Of a DNA stretch of 64,000 bases, positions 1 through 10,295 are shown one piece after another (position 1 is the stretch's first letter; each line of letters begins with the position of its first letter). The notes below the pieces were generated by a model. That model did no database searches, had not been told where the DNA came from, and saw nothing but the letters and a program-made list of their open reading frames with translations. This DNA comes from Vitrella brassicaformis (lineage: Eukaryota; Sar; Vitrellaceae): positions 71,655-135,654 of the forward strand of contig CDMY01000265.1 of the NCBI GenBank assembly GCA_001179505.1, given 5' to 3'. The translations under genes were made by a program, and so were the position numbers.

Positions 1-19
1 CAGCAATTGGGAGGTCCGC

Positions 20-66
20 CTGTCTCTCTGTCTGTCTGTATGTCTGTCTGTCTGTGTGTGTGTTGT
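20..66 (+). repeat. CTGT/TG microsatellite inside an intron
   Basis: Imperfect CTGT units merge into a TG tract just before the acceptor at 71-72. The complementary CAGA form occurs at about 197-218 in the next intron. Confidence 0.85.
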
Positions 67-72
67 GTGCAG

Positions 73-359
73 GTTGGTACGATAGGTTCGAATACGATCT
101 GTTACATCGTGCCTGCCCTGCTGTACATCAAACTCTTCCAAGACGACGGACTCACTATCAAACGGTACACAACCACACACACACACAACCACAGCCACAG
201 ACAGACAGACAGACAGACGCATCCGAAGGCACTTCCTTCCTGTGTCGTGTGGTGTCGTGCAGTGTGGCTGCCATGGGGCTGTTGGGTTTGGGTCTGCTGA
301 TCCTGCCCACATGCCTCACTGTGATCCTCATCACACACCTGTTCGGCACACCACACTGA
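73..359 (+). CDS. amino acid transporter (AAAP/SLC38-type), 3' end only
   Basis: Two terminal exons, 73-164 and 263-359, are joined in phase (CG|T gives Arg) and preceded by a TG-rich acceptor at 71-72. The first encodes VGTIGSNTICYIVPALLYIK, matching the loop-plus-helix near the C-terminus of amino acid/auxin permease family transporters (Gly-x-x-x-Ser/Thr then a hydrophobic helix with a central Pro). The second encodes one last transmembrane segment (AAMGLLGLGLLILPTCLTVI) and ends HLFGTPH-stop. Family knowledge: these are multi-helix proton- or sodium-coupled amino acid transporters of the plasma or vacuolar membrane. The rest of the gene lies upstream of the window, so substrate and start cannot be judged. 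Confidence 0.72.
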
Positions 360-1016
360 GGGAGACCGATGGATGCCGTGTGTATGTCAGGGGGGCAACG
401 CTGCGTGTAGTGCAACTGAGTTGAGTGCGAATTGTTAGACAATGCATCGATGCACCACACCAGGGAGTGGAGTGAGGGGTGCAGGAGGAGCGAGTGAGTG
501 TGTAAAGAGCGTCGTCGGTCACTTTTATTGTATATATCCGGTGTATCGCTGGCTGTGCTTCGCTCGATCGGCCCCGTGTACCATCAACCAACCTATCTAT
601 CAATATATTTATCTTCCTGTGCAGTAGAATGAATGAGATGATTTTTGTTGAGGCGTGGATGTACTGTCATGTGGTCATGCTGCAATGGATGGATGGATGG
701 ATGGCCTGCCAACAGGCCCCCCAGGTAGATGGACACCCGTCGATTCGATGCGTGCGACGTGATGTGACGAGCAGTGAGTGTCCAGACTGACCGACTGACC
801 GTCTCATCGATGTTTGTATCTATCAATGCTCTGCCAAGGCAACACAACACGATCGCGCAAAGGAAAACTGTACACTCATCCATCCTGTCTGCCTGTCCGT
901 TGCGGTGCACTCGTCTGCACGTCAATCCGTCCATGCGATAACATCACCTTCATTCAACAGACCACCCCACCGCCTCTCTCCCCCCATGGCCACCCTCCCT
1001 TTGTCTGTCTGTCTGG
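360..1016. other. tail-to-tail spacer
   Basis: Non-coding stretch between the stop of the transporter and the stop of the CtpA gene. It holds a GGAT tetranucleotide run near 684-703 and otherwise nothing recognised. Short open frames here lack splice-linked partners. Confidence 0.6.
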
Positions 1017-2818
1017 CTACTTGATAGCCACAGCGATCTGCTGCCCTTTTGCCGGGGCCTTGCTACCGTCCTCCTGCTGCTGCTGCTGCTGCTGCAGCCT
1101 TTTGCTGCTCTTGAATGGGTGTTCCTTGAGGTAGGTCTTGACGTCCTGAGTGTCCGCCGTGGGGCACATGCCGTTGTCGGCCTTCTCGGCGAAACTGATG
1201 GCTTGGCTGAAGTCGACCTTGGACACATCCTGGAAGTCGGGCGGCGCCAAACCACCCAGAGACCTGATCATCGACGCAAGGATGCAGCGTACAGGCAGAC
1301 AGTGTGGGCTGAGCATGCGTTGGTGCCTGCCTGGTACCCACCAGATGCCGGCAGGGTAAGTGGCTTGAATGTCAGGTGTGATGCCCCTGCCGTTGAGGTC
1401 CTCGCCAGACGGCCGGATGTACCGAGCTATCGTCATGACCAGCCCGCTGCCGTCCTGTAGACCGTACACCGCCTACACCACCGAGCGAACAAGGGACCAG
1501 TGAGTGCAGTGGATGGACGGCAGTTCAACAAAGCATGAGCATCGAATCGAATGAAGGTGTGTTTACCTACCTGCACAAGCCCTTTTCCGTAGGTCTTGCG
1601 ACCCATTGTGACCGCCCTGACGCACACATCACATGACACACACGGCGGCAATGACGTACACAATGCATTCCTATACGGTGTCTCTGGATCGACGCATGGG
1701 CGCACCCACGAACCTCACCTGCAGTTGTCCCTGAGTGCGCCCGTGAGCACTTCCGATGCACTAGCGGTGAGCTCGTCCGTCCACAAGACCAGAGGGTCGC
1801 GGGTTATGACCTTGCCACGCTCACTCCTGCATGACATGAAAGCATTCAGACAGACAGACAGACAGACACACACTGGGCGTTCAGGAACAGATGGGCTTGT
1901 GCGTGGGATAGTGTGGCTAGTCTGCCTGTCTGTGTGTGTTACTTGAATTCGAGGACCTCTCCCTCCCCATCGGCGAGCCAGCAGATGGTCTTGTCGGCCA
2001 TGAAGAGGCTGCTCATGCTCACCGCACTCTGGAAGTTGCCGCCCTGGCAGTGACCGACGTACGAACGAGCGGCCATCAACACACACAACACACAGAACAC
2101 ACAGACACTCATTCATTCAGACAGACAGGCCGCATGTGCGGTCGGTGTACCGTACCTACCTGGTTGCTCCTTAGGTCGAGTACATAGGCGTCGGCGCCCT
2201 CTTTCTCCATCTGGACGAGCGCCTCCTTCATGCGCTCCTTGGCCACTGCGTCAAACTGCTGAAGCTTCAGATACCCAATCTGTGTGACACACAGGAGGGA
2301 GCAGCATGTCGAAGAGCATCCACAGGGGGGATCCGGTAGATAGGGACCTTTTTGTCTTGTTTGGTGTCTGGGTCCTTGACGGTGCGCAAAGCGGCGATCA
2401 CCGGATTGCTCAGATCGTTACGCACCCGGGGCAGCTCCTGCACACACAAACACACACATGAATCTCTACGCTTCGTTTGTGTGTCGTGTTGCACCACACG
2501 CATCGTACCAGCACTATTGGTGGCTGTTGGGGGTCTCCCTGTGCCGGCTGCACTTTGAGGACCAGCTTGTCGCCCTCCGCGTCGTCCAGGATCTTCAAGA
2601 TGTCAAACGGTGACCGACCCTTCAGCGGCACATCTGACACACAGACAGACATGGAGTTCGTCCATGTCGGTGTGTGCGAATGTGTGTGTCTTCTGTTTGT
2701 GTGTACCGTTGATGGCAATGACGACGTCGTTTTTCTGTATGCCGGCCTTCTCTGCGGCCGAGTTGGGGACGGGGGCCGAGTAGAAGATCACATCGCCGTT
2801 CTTGCCCTCAGCTACACA

Positions 2819-2852
<34 letters not shown>

Positions 2853-3660
2853 TCATCATCCCATCTGCTTTCCCTCGCCCCCTTGTGTGTGCTGTCTGTC
2901 CCCTCCCTCCCTCCCCGCCCTCACTTTTGGTGAGCGGCGCCCCGACGCCAAGTATGTCGAATTTCTGTATCTCGAGGTACTTTTTTTGGTCGATCCAGCG
3001 CGTGTATGGGTCGTCGAGCTCCTTGACCATGTCATTGACGAGCTGCCCCCGGTCCTTCCACGCAACCCGGTACTTGCTGCTGATGCCCCGGTACCTGTCC
3101 TTGACACCCTGCCAGTCCAGCCCGTTGTACGTCCGGTCCAGGTAGTACTTGCGCAGCAGCTCCCACGCCTCGTCTATCACGTCGCTCTGCGGCTCAGTGG
3201 CGGCTGGGGGGGCAGAGGAGATCAGGAAGGAGGGGGCGGAGGTGGAGGTGGAGGGGAGGGACAATGAGGGCTGGTCGACTGATGCGATGGATGGGAACGT
3301 TGGGAAGAGGGAAAACGCCAGCAGCAGCAGGGCGCTCATGGCGGCCCGCCTGAGGGACTCCAGCCGCCCCTCCCACCCCTCGGCAGGACCCTTTGACTCA
3401 TCGCTTTCACCGTCGCGCAAGCTGCGAAGCGTGAAGGATGCCGTCCGCCTTGGTTGGGTGCAGGCCAATGCAGCGGCTGGTCTCGGTAAGCGCTCCCGTA
3501 TGCGATGCAGAGGGGCGGCTGGGTGAGGGGCAAATGCAGCCGCACCGGCGGACAGGGCTGTTGGCACCGATAGCAATGAATGCACCACGACCAGCACAGC
3601 CGCGCGAGTGAAGGATCTCCTTCGACCTGGCCGTCGAGAGCCGCCTTGATCATTGCGCAT
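1017..3660 (-). CDS. ctpA: plastid carboxyl-terminal processing protease (CtpA, S41 family)
   Basis: Ten exons (3660-2925, 2811-2707, 2633-2509, 2437-2324, 2279-2160, 2043-1943, 1826-1719, 1616-1571, 1472-1342, 1263-1017) sum to 1833 nt, predicting 610 residues. Order: Arg-rich signal peptide (MRNDQGGSRRPGRRR then AAVLVVVHSLLSV) running into AGAAAFAPHP, a bipartite plastid signal; the N-terminal CTP domain (LDDPYTRW, ILGVGAPL); a PDZ domain (GDVIFYSAPVPNSAAEKAGI, DVVIAING); and the catalytic core with DLRSNQGGNF. The TASASEVL Ser and the KTYGKGLVQ Lys are 25 residues apart, as in Scenedesmus D1 protease (S372/K397) and E. coli Tsp. Known role of the family: removal of the C-terminal extension of photosystem II D1 in the thylakoid lumen. 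The tail is Gln-rich (7 Q). Plastid targeting is inferred. Confidence 0.92.
2813..2850. repeat. CA then GA dinucleotide run
   Basis: A (CA)n tract passes into a (GA)n tract inside the first CtpA intron. On the sense strand this is a TG-rich stretch immediately before the acceptor. Confidence 0.85.
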
Positions 3661-3998
3661 CACCGTTGGATAAGGATGCCCCTGCAACATCGTCTGTGAG
3701 AGGCCAGCAGCCTTCTGAGCAGCCAGATTGAAGACGAGAGTACAGATCTGGAACAGCACTGATCTACTCACAAAGGAGAGGGTATAGAGGGAAGCGAGAA
3801 AGGCTCAGAAATGGCTCTGGAGGGAAATCCGAGGTCGAGCCAAGCTCGCGGGTGCTGAAAAAGGGAAGAAAAGGAAGGTAATGAGAGCGATAGCGCACAA
3901 CACCACTGTGAGGGCATGCGTTGGATAAATCACTTTGTGTTGTGTACAGGTGTTTCGGTCATACCAATTGCCTTCTCAGTCCTCAGTCGGCTCTCGTT
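3661..3998. promoter_or_regulatory. shared divergent 5' region (ctpA / carrier)
   Basis: The 338 bp between two divergent start codons must hold both promoters and 5' UTRs. No convincing TATA box or shared motif was recognised. Confidence 0.4.
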
Positions 3999-5138
3999 AT
4001 GGAGGAGTTTGCCACGGCTGGTACGTCAGCGATAGCGGCGATATGCATCATGCACCCCGTGGATGTCGTCAAAACCCGATTGCAATTCAAAGGCGAGGCT
4101 GCACTCTCATCTGTGGCCGCTCTACGAACACCAGCAGCAGCGGCAGCGTCAGCTGTCGGCCGGCCAAGAGGGGTGGTGGGTCAGCTGGTGTCGATAGCGC
4201 GCTACGAAGGGGCAAGAGGGCTCTACAGAGGACTCGCGGCCGCATGCCTGCTGCAGGTCAGTGTCACTGGCACGAGGTTTGCCACCTATGGCATGGGGAA
4301 GCAGCTATTGGCTGACAGCTCGGACGGCGGCGGCTCAGACGCATCTCGGCCGTCGGCATCGTCGAGTTATCTTCGCAACACTGCACTGGGGCTGGTCGCG
4401 GGGGTCTGTGGCGCGATATGTGGGTGCCCTTTCTTCGCACTCAAGACGAGCATGCAGGCGCAGTCAGACGTGGCGGCATTGCAAGCGGGTTTTCAGCATG
4501 GCTATACGAGCCTTCGGTCGGCCTTCGTCAGCATCTATCGTGAGTCCGGCGGCCTGAGGGGATACTTCCGGGGAGTGGATGCGTTCGTCTTGAGGTCGGT
4601 CGGTGGATGGTCAGGCAGGAAGCAAAGGGAAGGGCCACACCACACCACACCCTTTCATCAGTTTCATGTCTGTGTCGTGTGTGCTGGCCATGCTATTGCT
4701 TGCAGAGTGGGCATGTGGTCGGCGGGTCAGCTGTCGACCTACGATGCGTTCAAGCACTCCCTCCTCTCTGCTGGCTTTGCCGACTCGACGCCCACTCACC
4801 TGATCGCCTCGGCTGCCACGAGTGTTGTGGCGTGTATGCTGATGACCCCCTTCGATTTTGTGGCCGCCAGGATGATGAACCAGCCGTCGAATCCCGACGG
4901 GCGACCCATGTTCTACAAGAGCCTCCCAGACTGCTTCGTAAGAGCCCCCCAGATGCGCACGCGTGAGCGCATGTATGTGTGTCCGTGCGGATGTGCTCAG
5001 GCCAAATCGGTGCGGAACGAGGGCATCCTCAGCCTCTACAAGGGCGGACTGGCCAATGCTCTGAGGATGGGGCCATACAACATCCTCATTTTCGTCTTCT
5101 ATGAGCAGCTGAAGATGCTGAAGGCGAGTTTTTCGTAG
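3999..5138 (+). CDS. mitochondrial substrate carrier (SLC25A34/35/OAC-like)
   Basis: Three exons (3999-4594, 4706-4937, 5001-5138; 966 nt) give 321 residues, normal for SLC25 carriers. Three carrier repeats are visible. The first signature is HPVDVVKTRLQ near the N-terminus, the second is degenerate (GCPFFALKTSMQ), and the third is TPFDFVAARMMNQP. The last repeat ends with LYKGGLANALRMGPYNILIF, as in the oxaloacetate/SLC25A34-35 branch, where the R-M-N-Q-P after the signature is typical. Role: exchange of carboxylates or related metabolites across the inner mitochondrial membrane; the substrate is not deducible. The ATG was chosen because the first membrane helix follows at once. In the second signature the usual Pro-x-Asp reads Pro-Phe-Phe-Ala, so its salt-bridge residue is missing. 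Confidence 0.88.
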   Translation: MEEFATAGTSAIAAICIMHPVDVVKTRLQFKGEAALSSVAALRTPAAAAASAVGRPRGVVGQLVSIARYEGARGLYRGLAAACLLQVSVTGTRFATYGMGKQLLADSSDGGGSDASRPSASSSYLRNTALGLVAGVCGAICGCPFFALKTSMQAQSDVAALQAGFQHGYTSLRSAFVSIYRESGGLRGYFRGVDAFVLRSVGGWSGRKQREGPHHTTPFHQFHVCVVCAGHAIACRVGMWSAGQLSTYDAFKHSLLSAGFADSTPTHLIASAATSVVACMLMTPFDFVAARMMNQPSNPDGRPMFYKSLPDCFVRAPQMRTRERMYVCPCGCAQAKSVRNEGILSLYKGGLANALRMGPYNILIFVFYEQLKMLKASFS

Positions 5139-5500
5139 GGCAGCCTGCCAGCACCCCAATGCGCGGAGGGAGGGATGGGGTCGCAGACAATTTTGTTCAT
5201 GTGCTGTCTACAAATGTAAGTGTGCATGAGACTTATCGCTCTCATGACTATCATCAATTGTACGCTTGTCGCCGTCTTTTGCGCACATCCACTAGCGTTT
5301 ATCCGTGGCCATGTATCAGCAATACCGCTGTCGCATCATTCAGAAAAGCAACTCGCACCGGCACACAGAAGGGATTGACGCATACGGAAAAGCAAAGGGA
5401 TGTGCCACTTGGCCATGCAGCTGCCAGACGAAACAAACAAATCGGAAGCAGGCACTCCATCCCGACGTCGACTTGTGCGTGTGTGCACGCAGCAACGTTG
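5139..5500. other. tail-to-tail spacer
   Basis: 362 bp between convergent stops. No feature was recognised. Confidence 0.5.
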
Positions 5501-6792
5501 TCACAGCTGTGTCGAGGGCAGGGAGGGCAGGCAACACTTGCCCTTGTGTCTGAGTTGCTTCACCGCCTTCCGGAATGATGCAAGTCGCTTTTCCTGGTCA
5601 AACTCCCACTCGAGTCTCGTCTGCCATGAGCACAGGCAGCAGACGAAGCAGGCAGGCAGGCAGACAGGCACAAGAGACAAAACGAGGATAAGGTGACGCC
5701 GTGATTTCAGGGTGCACTGCACGTACTGTACTCACCACGGGGGTCTCCACGCACTCGAGGGCCGAACTGCCGCAGTCACCTTTGTCGATGTTGCACTCTG
5801 CAGCCATGCAACACCCGCGCATAGATGCACATATGACCACCGCAGCCGTGTCTCTCACCTTTGCCCAGGTTGTCTGTAATTCGCTTGAGCCTCTTCTTCT
5901 TCTTCTCTTCGGCCTTCCTCCGCGCCTTGTCGCCTTCGATCTCGTCCAGGTCAATCTCGTCCAGTTTTTCAATGAAGGTGTAGCAGTCGGGCAGCTCAAG
6001 ATCCTCGCTCACACGCACATTAAAAAGGCCACTAAAGCCCTTGCTCGTCGCGATAATGTCGGCGGCCTCCTTGCTGTTCAACACTTCCTCGTGCTCCTCG
6101 TTTTGTGCCTCCAATTGCTCCGTGAGGCCTGCGAGGTATTCATCTTCAATGTGCTTCTTTGCCGCTTCCAGCCTCGCTTTCTGCAGAGACACACAAAAAC
6201 AGTACCGGTAAGAGAAGGGGGAAGGCGTTGCAATGCATCCACGGTCACTTACGTAGGCCTCCATGTCGTCAAGTTCTTTCTTGAGTGTATCCTGCTCTGC
6301 CTTGACGCGTTGCTCAGACGCAGAGGTCTCGTCGTTGTGGAGGGCCAGTGCCATCGCTGCTTGAGCCACGCTGTCCTGCGCTTGCTTCTGCATCTGGTTC
6401 ACGTGGCTCTCGACAAGCGCAGGATCGACCTGCATTCAATGATTGATTGACCAGTCATGTGCAAATGCACCTTAGCTGTTTGTTCCTTGATTACATGCTC
6501 GAAGGGAAGGGGAGACGCCGGATAGACCTCGATGTTTCGCAGTCGTTTTTGGTGCGGGATGGCGTTCTCGAGCAGCCATTGTTTGTCCCGCAGATCAGCG
6601 GCTCGCTGCCAGGCCATCCACCAGTGACAAAATGCTGATTCCAGTGTATTTTCTGACCTTGAGGTTCTCTTTTTCATGGTGGGACAGTTCGTGTTTGAGT
6701 TCCTGGATCTTGAATGCTGCCTTGGATGTCCGTTTCTGGATCCGAAGCATTACACGCTTTGCCTTCTTCTGCTCGGCATCCAGCCGCTGCAT
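5501..6792 (-). CDS. coiled-coil protein, function unknown
   Basis: Six exons (6792-6658, 6605-6471, 6429-6253, 6180-5859, 5797-5736, 5620-5501; 951 nt) give 316 residues. It begins MQRLDAEQKKAKRVMLRIQ and is highly charged. Long heptad-like stretches occupy roughly residues 1-60 and 90-190. A short ordered-looking segment follows (DIIATSKGFSGLFNVRVSED, then LDEIDLDEIEGDKARRK) and a Lys-rich patch (EEKKKKRLKR). A small Cys-containing segment (CNIDKGDCG, LECVETP) precedes a basic tail. No signal peptide is present in this frame. The upstream small ORF at 6877-7184 cannot be spliced to it in phase, so it is treated as separate. No family was recognised; a cytoskeletal or scaffold role would be a guess. 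Confidence 0.72.
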
Positions 6793-6876
6793 ATTTATCA
6801 CCCAAACATCAGAGAGGTTCGTGGTAAGATGAGGGAATGAAGGCACAGTGCATTCATTCACGCGGCGCGTGTTTTC

Positions 6877-7184
6877 CTACTTGCATGCTCGCTCGGAGGA
6901 GCCTTGATTGGGTGTCGAGGGACTGATGTGGCAGGCTCCAGGCTTCTCGTCGTTGCAGACGGTCTTTAGCCACTGGGGCGCATTGCAATCGCCCAAGGTG
7001 AGCCCCGCGTCGATGAAACCTGTAGACTCATAAAGAGAAAGAAACTTGGGAGCTGCATTTGCGCACCGGGCTGACCATGATGGTTGAGGGATTGATTTGC
7101 CAGCACAGCTCCTTCCACAGACGCGAAGAGGCCTCGGGTTGCTTGGAATAAGAGAAGAACCGCCCACAACCCGGAAGGCTTCAT
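6877..7184 (-). CDS. small secreted Cys-containing protein
   Basis: Two exons (7184-7076, 7019-6877; 252 nt) predict 83 residues. The start MKPSGLWAVLLLFQATRGLF is a clear signal peptide, probably cut after FASVEGA. The mature part holds four Cys (GDCNAP, TVCNDE, GACHI, RACK-stop), enough for two disulphides. The frame ends in a TAG that also reads as a possible donor (AA|GTAGG). Splicing from there to the downstream coiled-coil gene breaks the frame, so it is annotated as an independent gene 85 bp upstream on the same strand. Function unknown. It could alternatively be the first exons of a longer gene with an unusual junction. Confidence 0.5.
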
Positions 7185-7558
7185 TATGAAATTGAGCGTT
7201 GCAGACTGGAGACGGGTTGTGGGGGCCGTTGCGCATGCGGCCAGAACAGTCGGCCAGGCCAGAACAACCGCCAGAAATCACACGCTTGCAATTGCCACCC
7301 GATTTGTCCACAATTAGATAGTAGGTATGGAATACACACGTGATCACTTGCTCTGAGCATCTACTTACAATTACCACATAATATACTACGTACAGTCTGA
7401 CAGACTGTCCTCACTCGCTGTCTGTCTATCTATCCAGGCTGCCTTACGTACGCACATGATGGATGCCCTACGATCGATCGATATCAACATACGTACACAT
7501 AACATCACAAATAGGATGCATACGCATCATACGTATCACATATGCATCGCATCACACG
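7185..7558. other. spacer upstream of the small secreted gene
   Basis: 374 bp, relatively A/T-rich, with short CATACGTA-like inverted motifs near 7480-7560. No gene recognised. Confidence 0.4.
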
Positions 7559-10092
7559 TCACCAGTCGGGCGGCTGGCCCAAGCAATTCAAGATTGGTAG
7601 CGGTCCTTCGCTCGAGTTGCGGCCACCCACCGCCTCGTCGCCTCCTGACGGCACCTTGCTGCTGCCCGCGTCGATGTCGCTCTCTCCCTCAGTGACAATG
7701 ATGTTGATGGTTTCGTCGAAATACTGAGGCACGTGTGTGTCGCTCGCCTTGGGGCACTGTGCGTCATCAAATCGACCGACGCGACGGCTGCCAGACACCT
7801 GTCCGTACAAGCAGCAGCAGAGGCAAGGCATATGAACTTCTCTTCCCTCTCTCTGATGCGATGGCCCGACTCGCTTGCTTATTGCTTACATGGAATGATT
7901 TCTCTGACGAGTCCAGCTGGCTGTCCGCCAAATCGCCGTAGTTCGCGAGGCAGAAGAAGGTGGCGGATATGTCTCGCGGCGGCAGCTCACTGGAGAACAA
8001 CTTGACATTGGCCAGCTCGAGGGCGGAAAGATCGCTATGGCGCCGGCCCAGGTGGAGCTTGGCATCACGCGGAAGCGACCCGCCGGCCTGAAGAGAAACA
8101 CAAACAGCCGGCCTTTCAGAGGCACGTGTGGCACCAAGACGACCATACCATGAAGTTTATTTCTTGCACTTGTTCCGCATCCCGGTATGCCACCAGCCGC
8201 CCGTCGATCGCCCGCCACGACAATGCGAGATGCACCCACCCACTGTGCCGCCCGCCCCCCTCATCCGAGGAGCCAAAGGGCGAGAGGAAATCGTTCGCTG
8301 GACAGCATGAGTCTTCCCTCTCTCGGGATGTCTTGGCCTCCCAGAAGCGGGCGAACTGGACGTCATTGCCGTCAAGCGTCACCATGAGGTGAGGTCCCGT
8401 GGCCGCAATGCCGATCGACACCAGTGCCGGCTCGTCTGCCCGTGTGTAGCTGAGGTACTCGAGTCGATCGGGTGTGGGGTCGTGGCGTACCCACAAGGCG
8501 ATTGTCATCTCGTGGAGGCGGGAGAAGGACGGATTGACTGCGGAGAGGGGGAGGGGACAGCTTCTGGGGGAGAAGGGATGGCTGAACGAGGGTGGTGGGG
8601 GTGGGGCATTGTTGTCTGTCATGGGATAGTACATGGGATCTCTCACGGGCGTGCTGCCCTCCTGAGCCCACGCATCTCGCTCTCCCAGCGGCCCAAAGGA
8701 GAACCTCACGCCTATCACGCCAGAGATACATGAACACACTGCGCTGCCGCCTGTCTGTCATTACCATCGTTTGGTCGGTAGACTCGGAAGTAGTCGACTT
8801 TCAGGGTGCCGGGCAGGTTGCTCTCGCTCATGCAGTGAGTGATGTGCTCGGTGATGATGGCAGAGAGCCAGTAGTGCATCGGCATCAACTCCTGAATCTT
8901 CAGAGCAGACCAGTCCCCAGTGCCGACGACCTCGCCGTCCAAGAACACTCTCGATTGGATGGGGGTGTGCTCCAGCCCCCAGACGTGCCAGTCGTCCGTC
9001 AATCGCCAGCCTGGATGCAGCCGCCGTCCGGCCACGTACATGCGTGGGGGTGGCCACCACTTGATGTGGTTGTACTGGTAGCTGTTAACGCCGCTGTTGA
9101 TCTCGAAGACGTCGATTTCCTGTCGTGGATGGTCGGTGTTGTTGCACACTGCACACTTGGTCTTGTCGATGGAGTTGGCAGTGGCCGCCCAGAAAGACTG
9201 CCAGTCGAGAGACAAGTCATCGCAGGCAGACACACATAAATGAATGGCACGTTGGTCAGTTCCTGCGTGTGTGTGGTCAGGATGTTCACACGGTGATGCC
9301 GACCCGACGGCAATGTTTGCCCACTGGGTGTGCACACACTCACTTGCCAGAAGCCCGGATACGCCCACGACTTGATCCGCGCCTCGAAATAGCCGAAAGG
9401 AAGAGGCTCACGGGTGATCAAGCCGCCCTGAGTGCCGGAAACCAACACACGCACACTGTTGCACCTGCCCAGGACCAATTGGTCTCGTTGGTCCGCTCAC
9501 CCCTGCGTATCGGACGAGCTTGTCCTTCATGTACCGTGGGTACTGCAGCCTGTCCATGTGCACCTGAAGCGCACCATCCCTGACCTCAACCTGACGACAC
9601 AAACACCACGCAAAGGGAACAAATGCCTTGTGTATCCGCAACCGGCGTCCCTCGGAAGCCGACTGACTTGTGAGGCCATCTGGCAGCTGGGCGCGAAGTC
9701 AGGAGAACACTCGTCGCGATACATCCATCTGCAGTAAAGATTGCTCTTTCATCTGTGCCTGTACGTATGTCTGTCTGTCTGTCTGTCTGTCTGTGTCTGT
9801 GTGTGTGCGTGTTTTGGTGCTTGGCTTGACGTGGTCTCGTTGACTCGGGACGAGTCAAACTCGTCCGACCAAGAGAGGTTCTCATATCCCGCCGGCACAT
9901 ATGGAGAGTGACCCACGGGCTCAGCAGCCACGCCACCCCGGAACACACCTGCAGACAGACAGACAAACAAACACCCATCCCAAGCCTTTCCTGCTTCAGT
10001 GTCCTCCCACCTGACACGACGGCCACGAACACGGCAAGGCAGCCCATCCGCCAGGCACTGCAGCACGACCGCCTCTTCCGCTTACGACGCAT
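7559..10092 (-). CDS. GH16 beta-glucanase-like glycosidase with C-terminal LamG-like domain
   Basis: Nine exons (10092-10011, 9948-9831, 9728-9668, 9590-9501, 9428-9344, 9197-8765, 8713-8149, 8087-7890, 7798-7559) sum to 1872 nt, 623 residues. The N-terminus MRRKRKRRSCC followed by MGCLAVFVAVVSG is a signal anchor or strongly basic signal peptide. The GH16 domain spans about residues 30-290: YENLSWSDEFDSSRVN, ITREPLPFGYFEARIKSWAY, FWQSFWAA, and the catalytic EIDVFEI (nucleophile and acid/base Glu around 9102-9120), ending GTLKVDYFRVYRPND. The C-terminal part (WVRHDPTPDRLEYLSY, GRHSGWVHLALSW, YRDAEQ) looks like a concanavalin-A/LamG fold. GH16 enzymes cleave beta-1,3/1,4-glucans or galactans; here a cell-wall or storage-glucan role is inferred. 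ATG chosen at 10092 because the upstream in-frame codon is GTG. Confidence 0.85.
9765..9812. repeat. CTGT/TG microsatellite inside a GH16 intron
   Basis: The tract reads TGTCTGTCTG...GTGTGTG on the + strand. It is an exception to the rule that sense strands carry TG at the 3' end of introns, since here the sense strand reads CAGA/CA. Confidence 0.8.
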
Positions 10093-10295
10093 TCGAGAAC
10101 ATTCGCTGTACCACCACACCAAACCGCGCGAAATCCGAAGACGTTGGAGAAACGGCGGGCCAAGTTTCACGCGATATACGCTCTAACCGCACCTTGGGAC
10201 GGCTCCTTTCTGCTCCTCTTGACTCATTCATGCACTGGACGTGACGCTCCTGATACTTCTGTTGCCTGTTTTGATGTCGTAATTGTCGCCAGTAG
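10093..10295. promoter_or_regulatory. shared divergent 5' region (GH16 / RluA-like)
   Basis: 203 bp between divergent ATGs. It contains GCGCGAAA-type sequence near 10126-10135 and no recognised core promoter. Confidence 0.35.

Noticed and set aside
6877-7184. Joining the small secreted ORF to the downstream coiled-coil gene
   Set aside because: The only usable donor leaves two bases and breaks the coiled-coil frame, whereas each ORF alone sums to a multiple of three.
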